Shown piece after piece: positions 24,525-33,764 of a stretch of 64,000 nucleotides of DNA. Position numbers and translations under genes: made by a program. Numbering within the stretch: the first letter of the stretch is position 1; every line of letters begins with the position of its first letter. The stretch is from the NCBI RefSeq assembly GCF_021655555.1, contig NZ_AP023086.1:3316685-3380684 (forward strand), given 5' to 3'. A model generated the notes under the pieces. It was not told where the DNA came from. It searched no databases and saw only the letters and a program-made list of their open reading frames with translations. The DNA is from Marinagarivorans cellulosilyticus. Its GTDB lineage: Bacteria > Pseudomonadota > Gammaproteobacteria > Pseudomonadales > Cellvibrionaceae.

Positions 24525-26114
24525 GTGGGCTCGCAATTAAATACTAAAATAGCAACTGCGTGTGCAGGCTGCAAAATTACAACAGTAAGGCTGATTTTAG
24601 GCGATCAATTAAATGCACAACACAGTTGGTATAAAAGCCAAGATCATAGTCTACTTTATGTAATCGCCGAGATAAAAGAAGAAGCCAGTTATGTGCGCCA
24701 CCACATTCAAAAGGTGTGTGCCTTTTTTGCCGCAATGCAGCATTTTGCTACGGCATTAAAATCGGCAGGCCACAATGTATTGCATCTTACTTTAGACGAT
24801 ACAGCCGACTGTAAGGATATGGCGGCATTGGTTGCACAAATTTGCGAGCAATGTTGCGCTACGGCGTTTGAATATCAACAGCCGGATGAGCAGCGTTTGC
24901 ATCAGTTATTAAGCCAATGCTTGCTGGCTTGCGAAAAGCATTGCTACAGTACCGAGCATTTTCTACTCGAACCAGAAGAATTCGATAGCTACATTACGCC
25001 GGCTAAGCATAATCGTATGGAGGCTTTTTACCGAAAAATGCGCAAGCGCTTTAATATCTTAATGCGCGAAGGTAAACCCGAAGGAGGCGAATGGAATTAC
25101 GATAGTGAAAACCGCGCTTCACTGACAAAAAGCGATTTAAGCGCTATACCGGAGCCATTATGCTTTGCTAATGATGTGGGCAGCGCGCTAGCCCGGATCA
25201 AATACCACAACATTGCCACCATTGGCGTTGCGCAAGAAAATTTGTTGTGGCCGGTTAATCGCCGGCAAGCCAATGAATTGTTGGATTATTTTTGCGATTA
25301 TTGCTTGCCACTATTTGGTCGTTTTCAAGATGCAATGACAAGCCAAAGCCCACATCAGTGGAGCCTGTACCACTCTAGAATATCCTTTGCTTTAAATACG
25401 AAAATGATAACGCCACGCTTGGTGATAGTGCGAGCTTTAGCGGCTTACAACCGTGGCGATTCCGATATTAGCCTTGCGCAAGTAGAAGGTTTTGTGCGGC
25501 AAATACTGGGCTGGCGCGAGTATATTCGCGCGGTGTATTGGCAAAACCTTAACACCTATCATCGTCAGAATATTTTAGCGGCCAAACGTGGGTTGCCACA
25601 ATATTTTTGGACCGGGAAAACAAAAATGCGCTGCATGGCGCATGCTATAGGCCAATCTTTAGACACCGCTTATGCTCATCATATTCAGCGCCTAATGATT
25701 ACGGGTAATTTTTGTTTGTTAGCGGGCATATCACCTGACCAGGTGGATGAGTGGTATTTGGGTATTTATATCGATGCTCTAGAGTGGGTAGAGCTACCCA
25801 ATACCCGTGGAATGAGCCAGTGGGCCGATGGCGGTTGGGTGGCAACAAAACCCTATTGTTCGAGCGGTAATTACATTAACAAAATGAGCGATTACTGCAA
25901 AGGCTGCCACTACGATGTGAAAAAGAAAGTCGGTGATGGCGCATGCCCATTTAACAGCCTTTATTGGTCTTTTATTAATCGCCACGTGCAGCAATTCTCG
26001 CGTATTCCACGCATGACAATGGTATATAGCAACTGGAAGAAAAAGGACAAAAGCGAACAGCAAGCGGTTTTAGCCCAAGCGGCTAACTACCTCGATAATA
26101 TAGAAAGCCTCTAG
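24525..26114 (+). CDS. phrB: Fe-S bacterial cryptochrome/(6-4) photolyase
   Basis: A light-driven DNA repair flavoprotein of the FeS-BCP group. The N-terminal antenna domain starts RLILGDQLN; the FAD-binding helical domain contains QILGWREYIR and LMITGNF. Four cysteines for a [4Fe-4S] cluster are spaced 88, 3 and 13 residues apart (Cys370, 458, 461, 474 from the chosen start), the same spacing as in Agrobacterium PhrB (350, 438, 441, 454 as recalled). I chose a GTG with AGGAG upstream. A TTG 21 codons earlier, three bases after the DUF2256 stop, has no ribosome-binding site. Members repair (6-4) photoproducts. Confidence 0.92.
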   Translation: MGSQLNTKIATACAGCKITTVRLILGDQLNAQHSWYKSQDHSLLYVIAEIKEEASYVRHHIQKVCAFFAAMQHFATALKSAGHNVLHLTLDDTADCKDMAALVAQICEQCCATAFEYQQPDEQRLHQLLSQCLLACEKHCYSTEHFLLEPEEFDSYITPAKHNRMEAFYRKMRKRFNILMREGKPEGGEWNYDSENRASLTKSDLSAIPEPLCFANDVGSALARIKYHNIATIGVAQENLLWPVNRRQANELLDYFCDYCLPLFGRFQDAMTSQSPHQWSLYHSRISFALNTKMITPRLVIVRALAAYNRGDSDISLAQVEGFVRQILGWREYIRAVYWQNLNTYHRQNILAAKRGLPQYFWTGKTKMRCMAHAIGQSLDTAYAHHIQRLMITGNFCLLAGISPDQVDEWYLGIYIDALEWVELPNTRGMSQWADGGWVATKPYCSSGNYINKMSDYCKGCHYDVKKKVGDGACPFNSLYWSFINRHVQQFSRIPRMTMVYSNWKKKDKSEQQAVLAQAANYLDNIESL

Positions 26115-26403
26115 CGAATCCAAATCGGGCGGCTTTTACAAGCCGGAAAGTTACTGCAATGTTTAGTGCAGCCCCTGCATGGCAGCTCGGTAGTATTTAT
26201 GTGCAGAATTTTCACTGACTTGCCCGTAGGTGCCTGTGAGTGATCGTTTTCATTTGCCATGATTGGTTTAAATCCCCATTAGTTTTTGGTTGAGTCTAAG
26301 CGTGATGTGCCAATTGTAAGTGCTGCTCATTTTTACGCGTGCTATAAGCGTTTAGATGAATATTATTTTAGGCCTTTGAATGGCGTAAGAATTTTGCTAT
26401 TGT

Positions 26404-26419
26404 CTGTGTATACATACAG
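26404..26419. promoter_or_regulatory. LexA (SOS) box
   Basis: CTGTGTATACATACAG fits the LexA consensus CTGT-N8-ACAG and is nearly a perfect palindrome. It ends 13 bases before the ATG of the radical SAM gene. TTGAAT and TATTGT about 16 bases apart just upstream could be the promoter, so LexA binding would block transcription start. The rest of the 26115-26432 interval shows nothing else. Confidence 0.8.
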
Positions 26420-26432
26420 TATTTGAGGTTCT

Positions 26433-27758
26433 ATGAATATTCAGTCGAAGTTAGCCATATTGGCCGATGCAGCTAAGTATGATGCATCTTGTGCTAGTAG
26501 CGGTACGGTTGAGCGCAATTCCCGCGCAGGCAAGGGCGTTGGCTCTACATCTGGTGGTATGGGCATTTGCCACAGCTATGCACCTGATGGGCGCTGTATT
26601 TCACTGCTTAAAATTTTGTTGACTAACTTTTGTCTGTTCGATTGTGCCTACTGTATTAATCGAAGTTCTAGCCCTGTCGCGCGGGCTAGGTTTAAGCCCG
26701 AGGAAGTTGTTAAGCTAACGCTCGATTTTTATAAGCGTAATTACATAGAGGGCTTGTTTTTAAGCTCTGGCATTATTCAATCAGCTGATTACACAATGGA
26801 GCAGTTGGTTGAAGTTGCAAGGAGCTTGCGCGAAGACTATGACTTTCGTGGTTATATTCACCTGAAAACCATCCCTGAAGCTGCACCAGAATTATTGGCC
26901 TTGGCGGGTCGCTACGCCGATAGGCTGAGTATCAATATAGAGCTGCCTCAAGATCAATCGTTGGTGTTACTGGCGCCAGAGAAAAACGCTGGTACGATTA
27001 GGCAATCTATGGGTGTGCTTAAAAATGGCATTGATGAATACAAGGACAACAAAAAATCCGCTAAGGCGATTAAATCACTAACTCCAGCAGCTGGCGGGTC
27101 TCGTTTTAACCATGCAGGCCCAGTTCGTCGGCGTGCAAAAGTGCCTATTTATGCTCCGGCAGGCCAAAGTACACAAATGATTGTAGGGGCCGACAGCTCT
27201 AATGATAAGGCTATTTTGACAACGGCAAAGGGTTTGTATCAAGGCTTTCAGATGCGGCGCGTTTATTACTCAGCCTACAGTCCTATTCAGCATGCTTCCA
27301 AGGCACTGCCGGCGATGTCTCCACCTTTGATGCGCGAGCATAGGTTATATCAAGCCGATTGGTTGCTGCGCTTTTACGGTTTTAGTGTGCAGGAAATTGC
27401 CGGTGGCGCAACACGCCCCAATGGCATGTTGGATCTTGATATAGACCCTAAATTAGCTTGGGCATTGGCTAATCGCCAGTTATTTCCGATTAATATTAAT
27501 AGGGCACCAAAAGAGCAGCTACTGCGTATTCCAGGTATTGGGGCGGTTGGTGCGCAAAGAATTATTAATGCACGCCGCTTTAAAGTCTTGCGTTTTGATG
27601 ATTTAGTTAAATGCAAAATTTCGGTAAAAAAGGTGGCTCCGTTTGTTGAAACGCTGGATTTTAACCCACACCTCAATACTCTGGATTCCCATAACTTAAG
27701 GCAGCAGCTAATGGTGAGCAATAATAAATGGGCGCCGGAGCAGTTGGGTCTGTTTTAA
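26433..27758 (+). CDS. Putative DNA modification/repair radical SAM protein
   Basis: A radical S-adenosylmethionine enzyme of the TIGR03916 type, a family linked by gene neighbourhood to uracil-DNA-glycosylase-like proteins. The [4Fe-4S] motif CLFDCAYC (Cys67, 71, 74) follows a family-typical N-terminal Cys-containing segment (GICHSYAPDGRC). The core includes GLFLSSGI and IHLKTIP. A helix-hairpin-helix near the C terminus (RIPGIGAVGAQRI) indicates DNA binding. The substrate is unknown. GAGG lies four bases before the ATG. It heads a two- or three-gene unit under a LexA box, which is direct contextual support for a DNA damage role. Confidence 0.9.
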   Translation: MNIQSKLAILADAAKYDASCASSGTVERNSRAGKGVGSTSGGMGICHSYAPDGRCISLLKILLTNFCLFDCAYCINRSSSPVARARFKPEEVVKLTLDFYKRNYIEGLFLSSGIIQSADYTMEQLVEVARSLREDYDFRGYIHLKTIPEAAPELLALAGRYADRLSINIELPQDQSLVLLAPEKNAGTIRQSMGVLKNGIDEYKDNKKSAKAIKSLTPAAGGSRFNHAGPVRRRAKVPIYAPAGQSTQMIVGADSSNDKAILTTAKGLYQGFQMRRVYYSAYSPIQHASKALPAMSPPLMREHRLYQADWLLRFYGFSVQEIAGGATRPNGMLDLDIDPKLAWALANRQLFPININRAPKEQLLRIPGIGAVGAQRIINARRFKVLRFDDLVKCKISVKKVAPFVETLDFNPHLNTLDSHNLRQQLMVSNNKWAPEQLGLF

Positions 27759-27776
27759 TTTTTCGGCGGGCCAGCT

Positions 27777-28724
27777 ATGGAATTTGTCATTGAAAATTTT
27801 ACCCAGTGGCGAAACTATTCCCGAGCGCTACTGCTAGAAGGCATTGCCCCGGAGCAGGTGTCTTTTACCATACCGCATGGGAGTGGTGATTTGTTTGGCT
27901 CGCCGATCGACTCGCTTTCGTTAACACGCGAGATTAAGCTAAGCGGGGCGCTAAAAAAAGTAAATGGCAAGCCCTTAGGTATATCCCGCGAGTTTATGCG
28001 GCAGGCGTACTGGGTTGGGCATCACTCTTCTGCGCAGCGCTGGCAATTGCTTTATTCGCTGGCTTGGCGACAAATTTACCAAGATAAAAAATTACTACAA
28101 AACCCAGTAGACGAGCAGGTGGCTTTGTTTCATCGATTGCTAAAGGCTGTTTCGCGTGATCACCACAAAATGAAAGCGTTTGTCCGTTTTCAGTCGATTG
28201 GAGAGTTTAGTGGTGAGGGTAAAGTGTATCAGGCGGTTGAAATTATAGAACCCGAGCAATTGCATGTAGACGGCGCTCGCCATAAATACGGTGGTAGATC
28301 CAACCAATCAAAGCCGTGTAAAGTGATGGCCGCCGAAGAAACAGAACATTTTGTAGCTTGGTTCGAACCGGATCACGCAATATTGCCGCTAGTTGCGCCA
28401 TTTTTTGCTAAGCGCTTTAGCTCAATGAGCTGGTCCATTCTTACCCCGCACGAGTGCGTACATTGGCACCAGGAGCAGCTTGTTTTTACACAGGGGGCAG
28501 CGCGCCCACCATTGCCAGAGGATAAAACCGAACAGCTGTGGTTGCAGTACTATGCCAGCATTTTTAACCCTGCTCGGGTAAAAGTGAATGCTATGCAATC
28601 GGAAATGGCTAAAAAATATTGGAAGAACTTGCCTGAAGCGCAATTGATACAAACGCTATTACAGCGTGCTAGCTCCCGCGTTGATGTAATGTTTCGTTTG
28701 GGGAACGCTGATAAAGGAAAGTAA
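27777..28724 (+). CDS. TIGR03915/DUF4130 putative DNA repair protein
   Basis: The usual partner of the DNA-repair radical SAM protein. The DUF4130 body shows LYSLAWRQIYQ, VSRDHHKMKAFVRFQ, EHFVAWFEPDH and the family C-terminal YYASIFNPARVKVNAM...YWKNLPEA pattern. There is no fused uracil-glycosylase domain; in some relatives DUF4130 is fused to a UdgX-like domain. It follows the radical SAM gene by 18 bases and shares its LexA-controlled promoter. Biochemical activity is unknown; joint action with the radical SAM enzyme on a damaged or modified base is inferred. Confidence 0.87.
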   Translation: MEFVIENFTQWRNYSRALLLEGIAPEQVSFTIPHGSGDLFGSPIDSLSLTREIKLSGALKKVNGKPLGISREFMRQAYWVGHHSSAQRWQLLYSLAWRQIYQDKKLLQNPVDEQVALFHRLLKAVSRDHHKMKAFVRFQSIGEFSGEGKVYQAVEIIEPEQLHVDGARHKYGGRSNQSKPCKVMAAEETEHFVAWFEPDHAILPLVAPFFAKRFSSMSWSILTPHECVHWHQEQLVFTQGAARPPLPEDKTEQLWLQYYASIFNPARVKVNAMQSEMAKKYWKNLPEAQLIQTLLQRASSRVDVMFRLGNADKGK

Positions 28725-28729
28725 GAGCG

Positions 28730-28903
28730 ATGAGCTGGGAAAAAGTACGAACCGTATCGTTATTATTCGGGCTTACCAATCACCTGAATGGATCTAATAA
28801 TATTGCCCATTACGTTATTGCTCATGTATTTTGGGGTGCTCGTAGTGCGGGGTATTTAAACCTCAAAAAATCAGGGGTAGCCGCAACTCAGCCATCGGCT
28901 TAG
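28730..28903 (+). CDS. Small hypothetical protein
   Basis: A 57-residue frame (MSWEKVRTVSLLFGLTNHLN) beginning five bases after the DUF4130 stop, with AAGGA 10 bases upstream. It is mildly hydrophobic in the middle and basic at the end. Position and ribosome-binding site suggest it is translated as a third member of the SOS unit, but no family is recognised. Confidence 0.4.
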   Translation: MSWEKVRTVSLLFGLTNHLNGSNNIAHYVIAHVFWGARSAGYLNLKKSGVAATQPSA

Positions 28904-29196
28904 CCGTTAGTGTTTGGTTTTATGGTATGAGCTTTAGAGTAGCCCTTTATTAGACCTGCAGGTTTGTAGCTTTGCTACCAAGGCCTTAATACATTCATAC
29001 GAATGTGACTGATGCTGGAATGACGTTTGTGTTCTGCGGCAACGGCCATGACGGGCTGGATCTGGCAGTATAATAGCTATACATTAGCTCCGGGTTACAG
29101 GGGGCAATACCTGTAAAGCTAATTTTTTGTTAAGCTCAACAACATAGCCCCCGCTATTGTCCGGCCAACGGGACTCAAAATGGATAGGAGTATTCC

Positions 29197-29676
29197 ATGG
29201 ATCTAAATAACGCAATATCAAAGCTATTTTTATCAGATGATGAAAGCTGGTTTAAACATGCCAACCCTTGGTCAGTTTGGTCGAGATTTGCTACTTTGCC
29301 TTTTATCGTTTTAAGTATTTGGTCTCGAGTTTGGATTGGGTGGTACTGTCTAATTCCAATTGTTATTCTTGCTTTTTGGACTTGGATCAATCCAACACTG
29401 TTTTCTAAACCTCAGAACTACAATAGCTGGGGGTCTAAAGCTGTATTAGGCGAAAGACTATTCATAAAGCGAAAGCAAGCGCCAATTCCAGATGGTCACC
29501 TAAGTGTTATTAGGATATTGAATGTACTACAATTTTTAGGTGGTGCGGTACTGGTTTGTGGTTTGTGGCGTTTAGATATAAGTCTTACTTTTCACGGTGT
29601 TGCCTACATATACCTCACCAAAATGTGGTTTTTAGATCGGATGGTTTGGCTTTACGAATCTTCAAACTCAGCATAG
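29197..29676 (+). CDS. DUF6653 family membrane protein
   Basis: A 159-residue protein with two N-terminal hydrophobic helices (about residues 32-50 and 47-62, in WSVWSRFATLPFIVLSIW and WYCLIPIVILAFWTWIN) and a third hydrophobic stretch near 110-135. The WxNP...F pattern and length match the DUF6653 family, of unknown function. TAGGAG lies upstream of the ATG. It is followed after 17 bases by a DUF2214-like gene. The preceding 293-base gap shows no feature I can name. Confidence 0.75.
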   Translation: MDLNNAISKLFLSDDESWFKHANPWSVWSRFATLPFIVLSIWSRVWIGWYCLIPIVILAFWTWINPTLFSKPQNYNSWGSKAVLGERLFIKRKQAPIPDGHLSVIRILNVLQFLGGAVLVCGLWRLDISLTFHGVAYIYLTKMWFLDRMVWLYESSNSA

Positions 29677-29693
29677 CAATAGAAAGCAAAACT

Positions 29694-30128
29694 ATGATGT
29701 ATTTAGTTATACGGTACATACATTTCACGGCCATAATTCTATTGGCCTCAATGCTTATTGCAGAGAACATCTTTTTTACACCCAAGTTGAGTAGCAAGGA
29801 ATTGAGAAAGCTTGTGGTAATTGACGGGATATACGGTGCTTGCGCAATAATCACTTTGGTTGCAGGGGGGCTATTATGGCTATCGGGATCTAAACCGGCA
29901 TCGTTCTACTCTAGCAATCCAATATTTCATGCAAAGTTGGGTCTTTTTGTTTTAGTCGCGCTGCTTTCGATTGCGCCTACTGCCTTTTTGCTGAAGAATC
30001 GAAAAACACAGAAGAGCGAAATAGCCGTACCGAATTATCTATTGGTAATTGTGAAAGTTGAAGTAAGCATGCTGTTTATATTGCCATTTTTGGCTGTATT
30101 AATGGCGCAAGGCTACGGTTATAGCTAA
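29694..30128 (+). CDS. DUF2214-like membrane protein
   Basis: A 144-residue protein with four predicted transmembrane helices (near residues 5-25, 45-65, 78-98 and 118-140). It begins MMYLVIRYIHFTAIILLASM, and the phrase RYIHF near the N terminus resembles DUF2214/CopD-like small membrane proteins. The function is unknown. The start is one of two adjacent ATG codons; a much longer upstream frame overlaps the DUF6653 gene and is not used. Probably in operon with DUF6653. Confidence 0.75.
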   Translation: MMYLVIRYIHFTAIILLASMLIAENIFFTPKLSSKELRKLVVIDGIYGACAIITLVAGGLLWLSGSKPASFYSSNPIFHAKLGLFVLVALLSIAPTAFLLKNRKTQKSEIAVPNYLLVIVKVEVSMLFILPFLAVLMAQGYGYS

Positions 30129-30328
30129 TGTTGCAAGGTGCGGTTTTACGCAACTCTCGGCTTTGTTTTCTGTGGAGGGGATCTCTAAGCTTTTCAAAAC
30201 TCAATCCGCAAAAAATGTATTGGCGCCGCAATGCGTAAAAGGACTTGAAAGTACTCCTAAGCTATTGGTCTAGTCGTTAACTGGTTTTACAATGCTAGCT
30301 CGATAAAATAGCACATGGTGGGGCGATA

Positions 30329-32686
30329 ATGGATACGCAGGCAGATTGGTTTAATCACTTTTTGTTTCGCTTGGCCGACGGGGGATGGCGGCAGGTATTT
30401 GCTCACCATGGTTGGCCCTTAACGTATGAAGCGCGATTAGACAAGCTAACGATTGATCGCAGTATTGAAGGCTTTGATGAGTTTTCATTGCAGGGCAAAA
30501 GGGCTATCGAGCCTGGGGACCCATCGTTAAGTCTGCTATATCATGCATTGATGCACCCAGGTATTGTTCCTGAGGGCATAACCTTTTGGCCGACATTAGA
30601 AGATATTGACTCTCTCGAAAACTATATCTATAGCCAGGAATACGCGGTGCTAAATACCGCTGAAAGTGAAGCGTTGCTACTGGGCTTAACCCCAGTTGTG
30701 ATGGCTTATGAGTACCGCGTAACTCAACGCACACCCCATCGATTGCATGCCGACCTTGTTTATTCCCGCACAGGCGTGGGGCGCGTAGGTACCCATTTAC
30801 CCGAATACTCTGCGCAACGACGCTGCTTTAATACAGAGCCAGACGATGGCAGTGGTGGGGCGCGTGTTCAGCCTGCACGTTATGGCGTGTTTTTATGTCG
30901 GGAAGAGTTAGGCGGCAATGTTACGATGCAGGGAAAGGCGCACTCTGGTGACAGTCGTCGGTTTTTTTATGTGCCTATACTAAAGCTATTTGATGGCATG
31001 GTGATAGGGGGGAAGACTATTGGCCTGAATTTTTCGCACTTTCATCAAAGCGATAAATTACAGCGGATGATGACACGCGCCAAGTTACGCTTAAATGGCG
31101 AGTTTGACCTTCAGGCGCCTCCGTTTTATTACCGTAGTGATAGAGATGACATTGCAGAGGCCTCTGGGTACTCTGGTAGTTTTATCGTATGGCGAAAGCC
31201 GCAGGTTATGTGCCGCATGGCGCAACAACAAGGGCGTATTGCGACTTTTATTGTACCAAAAGAAAATTTGCGAACTTTGAAAAAGTGGCTGGCGAAAACT
31301 CCGCTGGGCTATAACAATCGTCGCTATACAACATTGCGTACTGGGCAGTTTCTTTCGTTAGCTGCGTTAGATCAAGCCTTAAATAGAATCTTGCGCTGTT
31401 TTAAATCAGATAAACGCGTGTTTTTATCGCCGCGCCAGAGTGGCGAATTTACGAATATCCGGCATGTGCTCGATGAAAATGGTCTGATAGAAGATCTTAA
31501 TTTATTAAGCCCGTCCCGTTTTAAAGAAAAGTTATCGCAAGGTGGTTACGCAGCCGTTTTATATGAAGACCCTATTGCAGAAGGCTTTATTCAGGCAGAA
31601 ATTACCGGCCTAAGAGGGGCAGCTTTAAAAGCCAAAGCTGCCTATTCTTTAATGACTGCACCCGATTTTATGCCGCGCGTTGGCAATATTGATATTTATC
31701 AGCACGAAAAACTATTTGAGGTCGGTGGCCCCCGGGCTTTATGTGAAGGCCGCTTGCCCGTTAACTTACGCTTATTCGATGCAGTAACAGGCCAGCCAAT
31801 ATTTTCACGTTGTGAGCAAACGGTAACGGCGATTACGGCGGCTGCTCGGCAAGGCGATGCCGCTATTGGCGCCAAAGATTACGACAATAGTCATTACATG
31901 ACCGATGAGGCATCAGATATTTTTGCGCCGGGCTGGGATGTTACCTACACGCGTGAATCACTCTTTTCGCCAGCTTATTATCATACCTCTGGGCTGGGCT
32001 CTCCGTTTTTAGAGGACGTTAAATTATGTGCTGCGGCTAATGGTATGTGGCCTGCTGCTTCGCCAGATGCTGCGCGCACTTTTAGGCGTAAACAAGGTAC
32101 GGCTCTAACTTTAACTGATGAAGAGCTAGGTGTTTCTCCTGAATCTGCTCTGGGGCAACGCCAAGTGGCAGCTGAACATCAGTGTTCTAATGGATGGGAT
32201 GGCGAATATGGCCCCTATATTACGCGCTGTGAAAATCATTGGGTTGTAAATTATTCGTCTATCGAGCGCTCTGATTACATTAGTAATTACGAGGCCGATA
32301 AAATTGATTTTACTAAATTGCGCAAGATTGATAGGCACGAAGCGGACCGGAGACTATCTGTTTATGGTGAGCTTAAAGCGCAATTAAAATGCTGGAATTC
32401 AGGGCACTCTTGGTTAGTGAGTTTTGTTGTGGTTCCACCATCTCCCGATGAGGGCATAGTCGAGTGGTTAAACCTACCGGAACCTTTATTAGCAATTAAT
32501 CCCGCATTAAATACCCTTAAGGCACCATCTGGCGGCTATGTTTACCTTTTTGCTAAATACTCTATGCCCAACGAAGGCAGTGGCGATTTAAAACGGCGTA
32601 TTCAGGCCATTGATGAATTATTGTGTATCTGTGTACCACACAATAAAGAAGATAAAATGGTTATGCCTCTAGCGTTAAGTGCTTAA
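30329..32686 (+). CDS. Large uncharacterised protein paired with flavoprotein
   Basis: A 785-residue soluble protein without signal peptide or transmembrane helix; I recognise no named family. Notable strings are an N-terminal AIEPGDPSLSLLYHALMHPG (residues 59-78), a central region rich in Tyr, Phe and Arg, APGWDVTYTRESLFSPAYYH (533-552), EDVKLCAAANGMWPAASPD (562-580, Cys567 and Trp574) and SNGWDGEYGPY (620-630). A flavoprotein gene starts 24 bases later. That pairing recalls LodA/LodB, where a flavoprotein helps form a Cys-Trp (CTQ) cofactor in a roughly 700-residue oxidase. I do not see LodA motifs, so this is only a structural analogy. The start has a GGTGGGG ribosome-binding site. Confidence 0.8.
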   Translation: MDTQADWFNHFLFRLADGGWRQVFAHHGWPLTYEARLDKLTIDRSIEGFDEFSLQGKRAIEPGDPSLSLLYHALMHPGIVPEGITFWPTLEDIDSLENYIYSQEYAVLNTAESEALLLGLTPVVMAYEYRVTQRTPHRLHADLVYSRTGVGRVGTHLPEYSAQRRCFNTEPDDGSGGARVQPARYGVFLCREELGGNVTMQGKAHSGDSRRFFYVPILKLFDGMVIGGKTIGLNFSHFHQSDKLQRMMTRAKLRLNGEFDLQAPPFYYRSDRDDIAEASGYSGSFIVWRKPQVMCRMAQQQGRIATFIVPKENLRTLKKWLAKTPLGYNNRRYTTLRTGQFLSLAALDQALNRILRCFKSDKRVFLSPRQSGEFTNIRHVLDENGLIEDLNLLSPSRFKEKLSQGGYAAVLYEDPIAEGFIQAEITGLRGAALKAKAAYSLMTAPDFMPRVGNIDIYQHEKLFEVGGPRALCEGRLPVNLRLFDAVTGQPIFSRCEQTVTAITAAARQGDAAIGAKDYDNSHYMTDEASDIFAPGWDVTYTRESLFSPAYYHTSGLGSPFLEDVKLCAAANGMWPAASPDAARTFRRKQGTALTLTDEELGVSPESALGQRQVAAEHQCSNGWDGEYGPYITRCENHWVVNYSSIERSDYISNYEADKIDFTKLRKIDRHEADRRLSVYGELKAQLKCWNSGHSWLVSFVVVPPSPDEGIVEWLNLPEPLLAINPALNTLKAPSGGYVYLFAKYSMPNEGSGDLKRRIQAIDELLCICVPHNKEDKMVMPLALSA

Positions 32687-32709
32687 TTAAGCGGATCATT
32701 AGTTGCCTT

Positions 32710-33732
32710 ATGTGGTTTCGCAAGCAAAAAAATAATCCGTGCGACTATGACTTAGCGGTGGTAGGTGACACCCTTGGTGGATATGTTGCCGTGTTAGCGG
32801 CGCTAGAGCAGGGCTTGCGTGTAGTATGGTTGCGTAGCGAATGCGGAACGGGGTATAGCATTGAAACCGAGCCTGCGCGTTTCGATTCGTTATCACCAGA
32901 AGGTGCCCGCTATCTTGCTCATATTCTGGCCCCGGCAGATATCGAGCATCTCCAGCGCGGGCGTTTTGGTGGCATAAATCGCAATGGTATTTACAGCCCT
33001 TTTAATCAGGCGCTTGGTTGTGGCTTTCAATTTTCAATCGTTGCGCTAAAACAATTATTAATGCAAAAAATAGTGCCGCGCGCGAAAATTATTCAAAACG
33101 CTGATGCTATTTTTGCGTTTGATCGGAATTGCCTTCGGATATCAACACATACTACGCCTGAACACATATTGTGCCATTGGGCTATTAATGCGGAAGGTGA
33201 ATTTAGTCAGTTTTCACGGCAAATGCCCACCTACCTAAGTGAAGACTTATGGGTAGTGCGAAATTTCGGGGATAGAAGTATGCACTATGCCGGTGATGTG
33301 TTTTTCTGTGAGGATGATATCAGCTGGCGTTGGATTGCTTATGATGACGAAGGTCTTGCCTGCGAAACCCGATGGAGAAAACCTCGCACTGGTATCTCAA
33401 TACCGCATAATGCGATAAATGCACGTTGGTATAAAAGGGCTTGTTGCCTTGAATATTATGACGAGCAGCTGCGGCCTGTTATTTTAATTGGCTCCACGTT
33501 TTTTCGTGTCGATCCGGCTTGCGGCTTGGGGGCTACATTACAGGTCAAATCAGCATTGTATGCAGTAGCGTGTATCGCACGCTGTTTGTCGGGTTCGGTA
33601 CAGGCCCCGGGTGAACTTGCAAGCTACCAAGCAATGATGGATGCAACATTTAATGAGGTGGCACAGCCAATGGCTGATTTTTATCAAGCTTATGGTGTTC
33701 GGGCAGGAAAGTACTACACGGTTGTAACCTGA
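32710..33732 (+). CDS. FAD-dependent oxidoreductase, LodB/halogenase-like
   Basis: A 340-residue flavoprotein of the FAD-dependent monooxygenase/tryptophan-halogenase superfamily. The N-terminal binding motif is altered: DLAVVGDTLGGYVAVLAA in place of GxGxxG. A substrate-domain strand ISWRWIAYDDEGLACETRW and the C-terminal VDPACGLGATLQVKSALYAV (the usual DP...G...G segment) are present. It lies 24 bases after the 785-residue protein and is surely co-transcribed with it. A protein-modifying role on that partner is inferred by analogy with LodB. It ends 32 bases before the convergent DUF2063 gene. Confidence 0.8.
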   Translation: MWFRKQKNNPCDYDLAVVGDTLGGYVAVLAALEQGLRVVWLRSECGTGYSIETEPARFDSLSPEGARYLAHILAPADIEHLQRGRFGGINRNGIYSPFNQALGCGFQFSIVALKQLLMQKIVPRAKIIQNADAIFAFDRNCLRISTHTTPEHILCHWAINAEGEFSQFSRQMPTYLSEDLWVVRNFGDRSMHYAGDVFFCEDDISWRWIAYDDEGLACETRWRKPRTGISIPHNAINARWYKRACCLEYYDEQLRPVILIGSTFFRVDPACGLGATLQVKSALYAVACIARCLSGSVQAPGELASYQAMMDATFNEVAQPMADFYQAYGVRAGKYYTVVT

Positions 33733-33764
33733 GGCACGAGAAAAATACTTCTTCCATTAATACA

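Noticed and set aside
30329..32686. Identification of the 785-residue protein as a LodA/GoxA oxidase
   Set aside because: Length and flavoprotein partner fit, but none of the LodA motifs I know is visible, so the name was not applied.
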